Shown piece by piece: positions 1 to 11,067 of a DNA stretch of 64,000 bases. Positions within the stretch are counted from its first letter, which is position 1; each line of letters starts with the position of its first letter. Source of the stretch: Diadophis punctatus similis (Eukaryota > Chordata > Lepidosauria > Squamata > Dipsadidae). The position numbers and the translations under genes are program-made. Where the stretch lies: the NCBI GenBank assembly GCA_023053685.1, contig JALIGW010000026.1, positions 3,006,742 through 3,070,741 on the forward strand, in the 5' to 3' direction. The notes beneath the pieces were generated by a model. That model had not been told where the DNA came from, ran no database searches, and saw nothing but the letters and a program-made list of their open reading frames with translations.

Positions 1-540
1 CATGGAGACAGCCACATGCAACGTTGCCATGCTTACGAAGCGTACGATTGGGGCCGGGGACGACCCTGGTTGCGTGCAAGGGGGAGAAATTGCTCGGGAG
101 TAGTACGTGCGGTGCAAACCCGGAGCGTTCATGTCCTTTAACAACATCAGTCACAAAATACGAAGCCTCTAAAATTCGGTTTATACCTCTACACAGCCAT
201 AATCTCTTCTGGCCTATGGCGGGGTTTCTGTGCAACATGTCCGAGATCGGGGTAGAGGGTGGAACCAAAATCGATGTAGGGTTATTCGAAACAGCTCAAA
301 ATTCAAAGTGATGGCGAGAAAGCAACCCTAAGCCTAAAAAACTAGACGGGATCATTCACACATTCAGGACGTTAACCTGGTTACTGATTTACGTTGTTTC
401 TCTAGGCTTACAGAAGACAGTGACCTAGAATTTAACAATAGCTTCGTGCATGAATCTCACCAAGGGGAACATTAATCAAGCTTGGCACGGCATGAATGAG
501 CCTTCAATTGACCTGGTTAACATGCCGTGAAATGCATCCT
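1..540. other. Unassigned unique sequence
   Basis: Not simple repeat and not a repeat family I recognise. A 95-codon open frame at 24-311 (+) lacks family resemblance, and I do not treat it as a gene. It is probably intronic. Confidence 0.4.
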
Positions 541-542
541 CC

Positions 543-615
543 CCCCTCTCTCTCCCTCTCTCCCTCCCTCCCCCCCTCTCTCTCACACACACACAGAGAT
601 TGAGAGAGATTGAGA

Positions 616-661
<46 letters not shown>
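543..661. repeat. (TC)n / (GA)n microsatellite
   Basis: C/T-rich run followed by (GA)n from about 617. Confidence 0.9.
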
Positions 662-663
<2 letters not shown>

Positions 664-796
664 CTGCCTGACAGGTACATTCACACAATCTTTTGGTGCT
701 TAGTCCTGGGCAAACGCTGTCAGAAAATGGGTCATTGCAGGATCCAGCTCTTTTAACACACGTTTTTTAAAAAGCATTTTGAAAAACTAAAAACTT

Positions 797-1295
797 TTCC
801 CCCCTTCTTCCCTCCCTCATTCACTTTCAGATTTCCTCCCTCCTTCCCTTCCTTCCTCTTTTATCTTCCTTCCTTCCTTTTCTTCCTTCTTTCCTTCCTC
901 CCTCCCTCCCAATTCTTCCTCCCTCCCTCCCTTTTCCTCCTTCCTTCCTTCCCCTTTTATCTTCCTTCCTTCCTTCCCCTTTTATCTTCCTTCCTTCCTT
1001 TTCTTCCTTCCTTCCTTCCTCCCTCCCTCCCAATTCTTCCTCCCTCCCTCCCTTTTCCTCCTTCCATCCTTCCCCTTTTATCTTCCTTCCTTCCTTCCTT
1101 TTATCTTCCTTTCTTCCTTCCCCTTTTATCTTCCTTCCTTCCTTCCTCCTTCCTTCCATCCTTCCCCTTTTATCTTCCTTCCTTCCTTCCTTCCCCTTTT
1201 ATCTTCCTTCCTTCCTTCCTTCCTTCCCTTTATCTTCCTTCCTCCTTCCTTCCTTCCTTCCCCCTTTTATCTTCCTCCTTTCCTCCCTCCCTCCT
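797..1295. repeat. Polypyrimidine (TTCC)n minisatellite
   Basis: TTCC tetramers broken at intervals by a CCCCTTTTATC unit, giving a loose higher-order period of 30-40 bp. The minus-strand KEDKRKEGRK-type frame is an artefact. Confidence 0.9.
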
Positions 1296-1892
1296 TTTGC
1301 ACATCATAATTATATTTATCTTTACCTATCTTTTTTTAAAAAAAACAAAACCCTGCATACAGAAAACTAGTCATCAGGAAAATGGCCACCATTCCCCTGA
1401 CACTTTTATTTTCTACACACGGGAATTATTTCCATTTTCAGGGGGCTTAGCCAATTCCCAATCTGCAGCCTGAAATAATTCTGTATATCCACGGAGTCAG
1501 CTCTGCTCTGTTTAAGATTACAGGGAGAAAAATGTAAGGGCCCTTGTGCAAATGCAGGTAATTGTTTTGTCCTGCCTGGTAAACACACTGCAAGGAGCTG
1601 CCAGTCCACTCACTTTTCTCCCTTCGTAATTTTATATCTAGATTAACTCCCCTTGTTCATCTCCCTCTTGGGAGACATCAAAACATGGCCTTCCCGTTTG
1701 GCCAGGCAGTCACCTCGCAGCTCTTGACGTCAACCCTGCCTCCCGAAAAATATTTTCTTTGACCGATGGCCAAACCAAGCTCAGAACTGGAAAAGAAAGC
1801 GAGGCAATAAATCCTCGGCTGAGGAGTAAAATCAGCAGGATCCTGGCAGTTTGTAGGTGGGCAAAAACAGGGCAATTTAAAAGAAAAATAAC
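1296..1892. other. Unique intron sequence
   Basis: Non-repetitive sequence between two pyrimidine arrays. No exon with both coding potential and splice sites was seen. Confidence 0.4.
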
Positions 1893-1976
1893 AAATGTGT
1901 GTTCAGGGTTTGGGATAGCTGCAAATGACCCCATTCAAATAAACTTATCATTTGGAGAAACCTCTTTTTCTTTCTC

Positions 1977-2011
<35 letters not shown>

Positions 2012-2160
2012 TTTTTCTTTCTTCCTTTCTTCCTTCCTTCCTTCCTTCCTTCTTTCCTTTCCTCTCCCTCCCTCCTTCCTTCCTCTTTCCTCTTCTTCCC
2101 TTTTCTCCTCCCCTTCTTTCCTTTCTTCCTATCTTCTCCTCCTCCTTTCTCCTTCCTCCT
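1893..2160 (+). repeat. Short repeat unit with (CTTT)n tail
   Basis: Bases 1893-1967 recur in inverted orientation at 13023-13096. In both places the unit ends in TTTGGAGAAACCTC followed by a (CTTT)n/(CTTCC)n array. Confidence 0.7.
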
Positions 2161-2390
2161 CCTCCTATTATTATTGTTTGTCACAGTCAGCCAGACTGGA
2201 TCTGGCATTTCGGTCCAACTCTCAGATCCTATATAATAATATTAAATTTATTTTCACGGGATGTAAGCCGTTCCAAGCCAAGCTGCCTTTTGCAATTGAC
2301 TGATGGTTAATTTGTCAATGCCGATGGGGTTCCAGTGGTGCTCCAGCTGTTTTGGGATTGCACCCAACGCGCCTATCACTATGGGTATAG

Positions 2391-2668
2391 GTAATCCTCG
2401 AGTTACCTTCATTTACTGACTGTTCAAAGTTACAAAGAAAAAAAGAGATTTTTTTTCTCTTTCACGTCATCCCCTTTTGCAACCTTTTGACAGGCGAAGA
2501 CAATAGGAAAGCCAGATTCACTTCACAACCATGTTACTAATTTAACAACTGTGCCGTTCCCTTCACCGCTGTGGCAAGAAAGGTTGTAAAACGGGGCAAA
2601 ACTCACCAAACAAACATCTCAGAAATTTTGGGATCAGTTGTGGTGGTAAGTCCAGGACTACCTATACT
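2391..2668. mobile_element. TA-flanked MITE (pogo/Tigger-like)
   Basis: Terminal inverted repeats GGTAATCCTCGAGTTAC and GGACTACCTATAC, with inner TTCACTTCACAACC and TCAATGGGGAAGCC-type words shared by about 20 copies here. The family ends match CAGGTAGTCCTCGACTTACG and its complement next to TA. Confidence 0.6.
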
Positions 2669-2796
2669 ATGTTAACAGGTTGTTACTTCTGTGTTTTCAA
2701 TCTTTTGTCTATTTGCAACACATTATGTACATTTGCTCTTTTGTAGCAACAGTCACGTCTGGCTTATCAGGGGCTAAGTGTTTATCAGTTTGTATA

Positions 2797-2891
2797 TAAT
2801 AGAATAGAATAGAATAGAATAGAATAGAATAGAATAGAATAGAATAGAATAGAATAGAATAGAATAGAATAGAATAGAATAGAATAGAATA
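2797..2891. repeat. (AATAG)n microsatellite
   Basis: Nearly perfect pentamer array, fused to the 3' end of the neighbouring minus-strand CR1 copy. Confidence 0.95.
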
Positions 2892-3359
2892 ACAGAGTTG
2901 GAAGGGACCTTGGAGGTCTTCTAGTCCAACCCCCTGCTTAGGCAGGAAACCCTACACCACTTCAGACAAATGATTGTCCAACATCTTCTTAAAAACTTCC
3001 AGAGTTGGAGCATTCACAACTTCTGAAGGCAAGCTGTTCCACGGATTAATTGTTCTAACTGTCAGGAAATTTCTGCTTAGTTCTAAGTTGCTTCTCTCCT
3101 TCATCAGTTTCCACCCGTTGCTTCTTATCCTACCCTCAGGTGCTTTGGAGAATAGCTTGACTCCCTCTTCTTTGGGGCAGCCCCTGAGATATCGGAACCC
3201 TGCTATCATGTCTCCCCTAGTCCTTCTTTTCATTAGACTAGACATACCCAGTTCCTGCAACCGTTCTTCGTATGTTTTAGCCTCCAGTCCCCTAATCATC
3301 TTTGTTGCTCTTCTCTGCACTCTTTCTAGAGTCTCCACATCTTTTTTACATCGTGGCGA
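2891..3359 (-). mobile_element. CR1 LINE 3' fragment
   Basis: Encodes the reverse-transcriptase C-terminal end ([48 protein letters not shown]), then the CR1 3' UTR with GTTGGAAGGGACC. The 5' end is truncated. Confidence 0.9.
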
Positions 3360-3817
3360 CTGTTTACATTAGTGTACTGCGAAGCTATTATTTTTTTAAA
3401 AAACTCAGTATTATTATCCTCCCTCCCCTCCTCCTCTTCCTTCTCCATTGGATATTCAGATGCTTTAGATGGGCAGAAGATGGCAGCAGATAACCGTTGG
3501 CTGATCTCAGAAAATGAAGCAGCCAAGAGACCACAAACTCAACCTTCTGAAGGCAAACTGAATTCCGAAACTCAGCATACTCGATCAGGGAAACACCAGG
3601 AAATCCCCAACCTTGAGCGTAGACGGAGAAGTTGAAAACGAAAACAGGAAGGTGGCGGACTATTTTTATTATGCCCTTCCTTTTAAAGTCAGAGGGGAAA
3701 CTTGACCGCTTGCAAGGGTGCCGTTGCTATGGCTTGGCTTTTGTTATGGGGTGGTTTGATTTTAATTCTCCAAAGCACCTGAAGGGCAGGACAAGAAGCA
3801 ATGGGCGGAATAACAGA

Positions 3818-4640
3818 ACAACAGAGCTGGAAGGGACCTTGGAGGTCTTCTAGTCCAACCCCCTTGCTCAGTCAGGAAACCCTAAACCATTTCAGACAAA
3901 TGGTTGTCCAATCTCTTATTGAAAACTTCCATTGTTGGAGCATTCACATCTTCTGGTGGCAAGTCATTCCACTGATTAATCGTTCTCGCTGTCAGGAAGT
4001 TTCTCCTTAGTTCCAGGTCGCTTCTCTCCTTGATTAGTTTCTATCCATTGCTTTTTCTCCTGCCTTCAGGTGCTTTGGAGAATAGATCAGATTAACAGAG
4101 TTGGAAGGGACCTTGTAGGTCATCTAGTCCAACCCCCCACCCAAGCAGGAGACCCTCCACCATTTCTGACAGATGGCAGTCCAGTCTCTTCTTGAAAGCC
4201 TCCAGTGATGAAGCTCCCACAACTTTTGAAGGCAACTTCTGTTCCATTGGTTGATTGTTCTCACTGTCAGAAAATTCCTCCTTATTTCTAGGTTGAATCT
4301 CTCCTTGTTCAGTTTCCATCCATTATTCCTTGTCTGGCTTTCGGGTGCTTTGGAAAATAGCTTGACCCCTTCCTCTCTGTGGCAGCCCCTCAAGTATTGG
4401 AAGGCTGCTATCTTGTCTCCCCTGGTCCTTCTCTTCACTAGACTAGCCATGCCCAGTTCCTGCAACCGTTCATCATATGTTTTAGTCTCCAGTCCCCTAA
4501 CCTCCAGGTCTCTTAGTCCACCCAAGCAGGAGACCCTAACACCATTTCTGACAGATGGCAGTCCAGTCTTTTCTTGAAAGCTTCCATTGATGAAGCTCCC
4601 ACAACTTCCTGACCCCCTCTTCTTTGTGGCAAACTGATGG
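3818..4640 (-). mobile_element. Three adjacent CR1 3' fragments
   Basis: Fragments at about 3818-4086, 4090-4515 and 4516-4640. Each restarts with the GTTGGAAGGGACC or CCCAAGCAGGAGACCC part of the CR1 3' end. The second has a longer coding remnant (KTYDERLQELGMASL). Confidence 0.85.
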
Positions 4641-4689
4641 GGTCATTCGATCCCCTTTTGTGACCTTCTGATTAAGCATAGTCAATGGG

Positions 4690-5226
4690 GAAGTCAGATA
4701 CAGACAGGACACAGAGGATAATTAGAACTGCAGAAAAAGCAATTACTGCCAACCTGCCTTCCATGGAGGACCTGTATACTGCACGAGTCAAAAAGAGGGC
4801 CGTGAAAATATTTACTGACCCCTCGCATCCTGGACACAAACTGTTTAAACTCCTACCCTCAAAACGACGCTATAGAGCACTGCACACCAAGACAACTAGA
4901 CACAAGAATAGTTTTTTCCCAAACACCATCACTCTGCTAAACAAATAATTCCTTCAACACTGTCAAACTATTCACTAAGGCTGCATTACTATTACTATTA
5001 GTCTTCTCATCATTCCTATCACCCATCTCCTCCCACTTATGACTGTATGACTGTAACTTGTTGCTTGTATCCTTACGATTTATATTAATATTGATTGTTT
5101 CCTGGTTGCTTATTTGAACCCTATGACAGTCATTCTTGACAAATGTATCTTTTCTTTTATGTACACTGAGAGCATATGCACCAAAGACAAATTCCTTGTG
5201 TGTCAAATCACACTTGGCCAATAAAG
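4690..5226 (+). mobile_element. LINE 3' end (L2/CR1 group)
   Basis: Encodes a LINE pol C-terminal end: LYTARVKKRAVKIFTDPSHP, GHKLFKLLPSKRRYRALHTK, NSFFPNTITLLNK. The 3' UTR ends in TTGGCCAATAAAGAATTC, then the pentamer array. Two more copies are at 43.5-44.3 kb (+) and one at 56.2-56.6 kb (-). Confidence 0.8.
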
Positions 5227-5628
5227 AATTCTATTCTATTCTATTCTATTCTATTCTATTCTATTCTATTCTATTCTATTCTATTCTACTCTACTCTACT
5301 CTACTCTACTCTACTCTACTCTACTCTACTCTACTCTACTCTACTCTACTCTATTCTATTCTATTCTATTCTATTCTGGTCTAGTCTATTCCTAATTTCT
5401 ATTCTATTCTATTCTATTCTATTCTATTCTATTCTATTCTATTCTATTCTATTCTATTCTGTTCTGTTCTGTTCTGTTCTGTTCTGTTCTGTTCTGTTCT
5501 GTTCTGTTCTGTTCTATTCTATTCTATTCTGGTCTAGTCTATTCCTAATTTCTATTCTATTCTATTCTATTCTATTCTATTCTATTCTATTCTATTCTAT
5601 TCTATTCTATTCTATTCTATTCTATTCT
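5227..5628. repeat. (ATTCT)n array with variant blocks
   Basis: About 400 bp of ATTCT pentamers containing homogeneous blocks of CTACT and of TGTTC, plus a repeated GGTCTAGTCTATTCCTAATT interruption. The blocks show local spread of mutant units. Confidence 0.95.
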
Positions 5629-5649
5629 ATACGCTTAATAACCCTGTGA

Positions 5650-5785
5650 ACAACTACCTGGGTTCACTTAACAAATGTGGCAAGAAAGGTTGTGAAATGG
5701 GACAGAACTCATTTTAACAAACGTCTCATTTAGCAACAGAAATATTGGGCTCCGCTGTGGGCGTAAATCGAGGACCACTTATAAT
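5650..5785. mobile_element. TA-flanked MITE fragment
   Basis: A partial copy of the pogo-like family, ending GTAAATCGAGGACCACTTATA. Confidence 0.55.
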
Positions 5786-6196
5786 TAAGCCAATCCCTGC
5801 CAGCTCAGATCCATTGCATTGGGTGATGCTGCCTTGTGTCAATCAAGCTTGCCAACAAAAAAAAAAATCCCAGTTTCAGGGCTGAGCTGGGACCAGAAAG
5901 GCATGATCTGGAATGCAAAGAGTTTCAGCTACTACAAAGAAGCCAGAAATACAAAATGGTGATTCACGGGCCCTTGTCTCCCATTAAGTATTTAGTCATT
6001 ATAAAATGTCAGAACAAATTGTTCTTTTTAGAAGGTATTTTGCATCTACACCAAAAAGCAGCTGGCGCCACCTCCTGGCCAGATCAGGAAGAACCGTCAG
6101 TAATCCTGAATCCTGTGTAGGGTCTGCTGCTTGAGGAGGGGGTTGGACTAGAAGACCTCCAAGGACCCTTCCAACTCTGTTACTCTGTATTCTGTC

Positions 6197-7096
6197 CAGC
6201 GGTGGGTTGCTCCCAGTTCGGACCGGTTCTATAGAACCGGTAGCGGGAATTTCCTGCTGCTCGCCGAACAGGCAGCGATGACCAGCGGTCCACACTCCGG
6301 AACCGGTCCTCCGGTCGCCGCGGATTGCCAAAAAACTGTCTGCGCATGCACAATGGCTTCTGCGCATGCGCAGAGGGTCATCATATGAAGTGTTAATACC
6401 ACTTTATAATGCCTTGGTAAGGCCACACTTAGAATACTGCATCCAATTTTGGTCGCCACGATGTAAAAAGGATGTTGAGACTCTAGAAAAAGAGTGCAGA
6501 GAAGAGCAACAAAGATGATTAGGGGACTGGAGGCTAAAACATATGAAGAACGGTTGCAGGAACTGGGTATGTCTAATTTAATGAAAAGAAGGACCAGGGG
6601 AGACATGATAGCAGCCTTCCAATATCTCAGGGGTTGCCACAAAGAAGAGGGAGTCAAGCTATTCTCCAAAGCACCAGAAGGCAGGGCAAGAAGCAATGGG
6701 TGGAAACTAAACAAGGAGAGAAGCAACTTAGAACTAAGGAGAAATTTCCTGACTGTTAGAACAATTAATCCGTGGCACAGCTTGCCTCCAGAAGATGTGA
6801 ATGCTCCAACACTGGAAGTTTTTAAGAAGATGTTGGATAACTATTTGTCTGAAGTGGTGAAGGGTTTCCTGCCTAAGCAGGGGGTTGGACTAGAAGACCT
6901 CCAAGGTCCCTTCCAACTATTCTATTCTATTCTATTCTATTCTATTCTATTCTATTCTATTCTATTCTATTCTATTCCATTCCATTCCATTCCATTCCAT
7001 TCTATTCTATTTTCGGGAAGGAACGTGCGTGTGCACAAAACATGCACTTCCATCGCGACGCGAACTGGCAGGGAAGGTAAGTAGAACCCACCCCTG
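6197..7096. mobile_element. hAT-type MITE split by a CR1 insertion
   Basis: Ends are CAGCGGTGGG and CCCACCCCTG, with an 8-bp target duplication ATTCTGTC at 6189-6196 and 7097-7104. The two halves (6197-6381 and 7011-7096) together match the uninterrupted copy at 46151-46398. Confidence 0.85.
6382..7010 (+). mobile_element. CR1 nested in a hAT MITE
   Basis: A 5'-truncated CR1 with pol remnant ([20 protein letters not shown]) and 3' UTR, ending in (ATTCT)n and (CCATT)n from about 6919. It lies wholly inside the hAT MITE and is therefore younger. Confidence 0.88.
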
Positions 7097-7439
7097 ATTC
7101 TGTCTACGGAAATGTTTTCTCTGACACCGTCAACAAATCCTCTCTTCCCAGCCGTAGATCCCAGACACGACTTCAGATTGTTTTCACAGCCGAAATTAAA
7201 CCCTGGTGGTGCCGTTTTGCCCTGTGCAGACAAAGCCCAGCACAACACAGGTTGACACAGGCCCTGTTGGCTCCAGCTGATGTCAGCAGGCAAGGTGGTT
7301 ATTTGACTAAGCCGAAAAAAAAGCAGCTGAATTCCCATTTATCACGCCCCTCCCTCAGGAAAGGATCTCTTTATGGGTGGGGTTCTTTCTGCCTTAACTT
7401 CGAAGGAAAATAATAATAATACAGACAGATCGTCATTTG

Positions 7440-8110
7440 GAACACAACACACCAAATATCACGATTGTCGAGGGCCGAAGAGTACAGTTTATTGATATTG
7501 CTGTACCAGGAGACGCCAGAGTGGAAGAAAAAGAAGCAGGGGGAAAATCACGAAATATCGCAACCTGGCCATCGAAACTACGCGGCTATGGATGGAACAT
7601 GTGACAGTGATGCCCATTGTCATCGGGGCACTTGGTACCATGTCCAGGAATTTTACAGTACTGGAAGAAAGAAGATATACCTACTATTGAGGAATGGACA
7701 ACAAAAGTCACACATCTGGCAGAAATGGCAAAAATTTCATCATATCTAAAAGAACACTCAAATGAAAGATACATATTGGAATGGAGTAGATGGACTGATT
7801 ATATTCAAAAAAAGTATCAGATTAAGAAGATATACATAGTTTAATAATGATATATGTTTAGAAATTCAGAATGGTTTAACAGATTTTAAATAATGTGGGG
7901 TTTTTTAAAAAATTAGATAAATTCTTGAATTTATAATTTGTTAGTATATTCTAGGTTTATGTTTATTGAGATTATATCCTGTGCTTTTTCTGGGAAGTTG
8001 GGGGGGGGGGGAGGAAGGGGAGGGGGTGGGGGGAAGGGGGGGAGAAAAAGTTAAAAATGTCTGTACTTTGTACTAATAAAATTTTTGGAAACGGGGAAAA
8101 AAAAAAGAAA
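7440..8110 (+). mobile_element. Non-LTR retroposon 3' remnants
   Basis: 7440-7660 reads in broken frame as a LINE pol C-terminal piece (FIDIAVPGDARVEEKE, then GHLVPCPGI). 7655-8105 matches the L1 3' coding end (EDIPTIEEWTTKVTHLAEMA, YILEWSRWTDYI), ending with AATAAA and an A-rich tail. Confidence 0.6.
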
Positions 8111-8333
8111 TTGCAGCTTCCTGCAATAACTCCAGCGGAACTGCAAAAAACTGCGCTACTCGGAACATCATATATTTTAAGAAGATACTTGGTCGATACC
8201 CAGGACGCTGGCAGCAACCCGTATCAACCATCAGTGCCAGTTTATAATATTTGTGATACATTTTTAAATATTCAGTTGACTGAGTTTCATGTTTAATGAA
8301 TAAAGTATCTAATAATAATAATATCATCTATGG

Positions 8334-8816
8334 CAGTGATGGCGAACCGATGGCACGCGTGCCACAGGTGGCACGCGGAGCCATATCTGAGGGCACGCGA
8401 GGCATTGCCCTATGTCAGCTCCAGCGCGCTGGCCAGCTGATTTTCGGCCTTCTTTTCAGCCCTTTTTGCTCTCCCCGGGCTTCAGGAAAGCCTCCTAAAC
8501 CCCGGGGACGGCGAAAAACGGCCCAACAGCCCAACCAAAAGTTTGGAAACAAACTTCTGGTTGGCCTGTTGGCCCGTTTTTCGCCGTCCCCAGGGTTTAG
8601 GAGGCTTTCCTGAACCCTGGGGAGAGCGAAAAACAACCCAACAGGCCTACCGGAAGTCCGGAGGCTTCAGTGAGGCCTGTGCGCATGTGGGGGGGGCAGC
8701 GTGGGGGTTGTGCGCATGCGCGGGGGAAGGGCATTGCATTATGGGTGTGGGCGCGCGCGCTATTGCACGCGTGCCCACCCTTTTGGCACCCAAGCCAAAA
8801 AAGGTTCGCCATCACC
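8334..8816. mobile_element. hAT-type MITE, second family
   Basis: Ends are CAGTGATGGCGAACC and GGTTCGCCATCAC, with 8-bp target duplication ATCTATGG at 8326-8333 and 8817-8824. The interior is GC-rich and partly self-complementary. Relatives are at 53353-53809 and 61720-62018. Confidence 0.85.
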
Positions 8817-9106
8817 ATCTATGGCTTTGAAGTGCCTCATCCATCTGGTAGCCAAATTCAAGATTTAGCAAACCAGCCAACGCACTTTTAACGTTTCCAA
8901 GGTAATTCTTACTCCGTCACGAAGGTGGCAAAGGTGGGGAGGAACGGCACAATCCTAAGCTTGGGAATTTAAGCACGTCGCGTCCCACGGCTTTGTGGGA
9001 TCCATTTGGGAGCCCCAATATCCCTCTAGGCACAATTCGAGATCTGAGTCCAACCCCCTAAAAGCTTCACCCCCACATTGCCCATCCTCCATTCCTACCT
9101 ACCGGT
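8817..9106. other. Unique sequence
   Basis: No coding exon or known repeat seen. Confidence 0.35.
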
Positions 9107-9107
9107 A

Positions 9108-9500
9108 CAGGCAGTTCATTTAGTGACCGTTCAAAGTTACGACGGCCCAGAAAAAAAGTGACTTGGGGCCGTTTTTTTTTCACACTTACGACCGTTGTAG
9201 CATCTCCGTGGTCCAGGTGATCAAAATTCAGACGCTTGGCCACTGACTCTGTTTATGACAGTGGCAGCGTCCCGGGGTGGTGGTGTCATGCGAGTTGGCA
9301 ACCTTCCAACCGGCGAAGTCAATGGGGAAGGCCAGATTCACTTAACAACCATGTCACTAGCTTAACGCCGGCAGCGATTCGCTCAACCACCGTGGCCAGA
9401 AAGGTCGCAAAATGCGGCGAAACTCCCTGAAACACATTTCTCGCTTAGCGACATAAACGTTTGGGCTCAATTGCGGCGGTACGCCGAGGACTACCTGTCA
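9108..9500. mobile_element. TA-flanked MITE, near full length
   Basis: Pogo-like family copy, from TACAGGCAGTTCATTTAG to GCCGAGGACTACCTGTCA. Confidence 0.65.
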
Positions 9501-9899
9501 TTTTAACGATTCAGAGGCATCATTATCCACCCTTCCAGGTAGGGGTCGCGATGGACTCCCCCCCCAAGGGCCCAGCAGTGGGGCTGAATCCCCCGGGGCT
9601 TGAGAATGAAGACAGATCGAAGGTGTAGCCAAGTTTCTTCTCTACCGCTGTTTCTACAGAATAAAAATATCACCAGAGTCCGAAGGCCTCTAAGGGTCAT
9701 CTAGTCCACCCTACCAACATCCCCAATGCAAGACCACTGAGGGGTGGGTGGGTGGGGGTGGTCCTTGCTTTAAACCCACCCACCCCCATTAAAGCTTGTT
9801 CTAATGATGAATCCTTAGGCACATGAGCCCTGTGACTCTGGGTCTTCCCCAGCCTTCCCTCGGTTCCCCTTTCCCACTTCCCCTGTCCAGACCTGTCCC

Positions 9900-10848
9900 A
9901 TCCCCGCCGCCCTTTCCCACATGCGGATTTGGGGCTTCCGCGGCGCCCTCCAAGCCCCAACAGCTGCATTCACACGTGCCAAGCCTAGCTTAGCGACAAG
10001 GTGGGAGGGGAAGGCGAGTCTTCCCGCGGGGGGGAGCCGAAAGCCGCCGGGGCCAACCTCCTGAGCGTCCGTCCCGCACCCCCAAACAAGGCGAGGGTCG
10101 TGAGGACGCAGACCTCCCCCCACCCAGCGCCTTCCCTTCCCTTCCCTTCCAGGTCTTCTCCAGCCTGGCGCCTTACCTGGCTCTCCAGCATCATGGTTTC
10201 CCGTTCATCGTTTCTAAGGAGCCGGGCGAGGAGAAAAAGGCGGCGGGGGCGGCGGGTGGGGGGCGCGATCCAGGCCCGGGGAGGGGGGCTTGGGGACCCG
10301 CTAGGAGAGGAAGAGGAGGAGGAGGAGGAGGAGGAAGAAGAAGAAGAAGAGGCGGCGGCAGGTGGAGGAGCGCAGGGCTGCCACCCCGGTGCCACTCAGC
10401 AGCTGCCCAAGCCCATAATAATCCCGGCTTCCTGCTCGCCTGCTCCGGGCGGAGCTGGGGCGATCCCCGATCGGCGTCTCCATCCACATTCGCCCGCCCG
10501 CCGGGAGCTTGGCAGAGGCAGCTGCTCAATGGCACCCAGGCTCGGATCGCTTGCAGTTTCGGGTCAATTGCAAGCCGGCAAGGGGATGGTCAATTGCAAG
10601 ACGGATCCGGTCAATTTCCCTTCGGCCTTGCAAAAGACCCTAGCCCCCAGCCCCCCGCCCCCGCCCCGAGGCGGAGAAGAAGCGGATCGCAGCGCCGGCT
10701 TGGGCTTAGGATCGCGCGGGGGAGCTAGAAGGCGGAGGAGCCGAAGGGAAGCGCCCGGGGGAAGGCACGGCGTGGAAAGGGGCGGAGAGCTAACGTGACT
10801 CAGCCGCCGGCGAGCAGGTAAAACAGCCTCCCCCCCTCCCCGTTTCCC

Positions 10849-10850
<2 letters not shown>
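9900..10850 (-). promoter_or_regulatory. CpG island promoter
   Basis: The most GC- and CpG-dense part of the window, with many CCGCC and GCGCG words and a (GGA)n/(GAA)n purine run at 10310-10360. It surrounds the putative TDRD7 first exon, so it is probably its promoter and 5' UTR. The ORFs across it are GC-rich artefacts (poly-Ser and poly-Glu). Confidence 0.65.
10177..10194 (-). CDS. TDRD7: First coding exon, probably TDRD7
   Basis: ATG ATG CTG GAG AGC CAG followed by donor GTAAGG gives MMLESQ. It sits in a CpG island, 5 kb downstream of the CCDC180 stop and on the same strand. In human, CCDC180 is followed by TDRD7 in tandem, and TDRD7 begins with MLE. TDRD7 is a Tudor protein of germ-cell and lens RNA granules. 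The second exon is not in the window, so the call rests on gene order and a few codons. Confidence 0.4.

Positions 10851-10894
<44 letters not shown>
10851..10894. repeat. (GT)n microsatellite
   Basis: A run of about 20 GT units at the edge of the CpG island. Confidence 0.95.
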
Positions 10895-10896
<2 letters not shown>

Positions 10897-11036
10897 TGTG
10901 AAACTACACCGCCCACAAGAAGAAGAACCGCGCACAAAAGCGGTGGGAAGGTAAAGACGCCTTGGCCGGAGCTCCTGAGCGCGTGCAGAAAGCCAGCTAG
11001 CCGGCCCAAAAGGGTTTAAGCTGTCTCTTTGCCTTG

Positions 11037-11067
<31 letters not shown>

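Noticed and set aside
24..311. 95-codon ORF at the left edge
   Set aside because: No domain, no repeat in the window and no splice context. I cannot separate it from chance.
10001..10798. 265-codon plus-strand ORF in the CpG island
   Set aside because: GC-rich sequence with few stops; Glu and Pro runs come from GGA and CCN repeats. No splice or family support.
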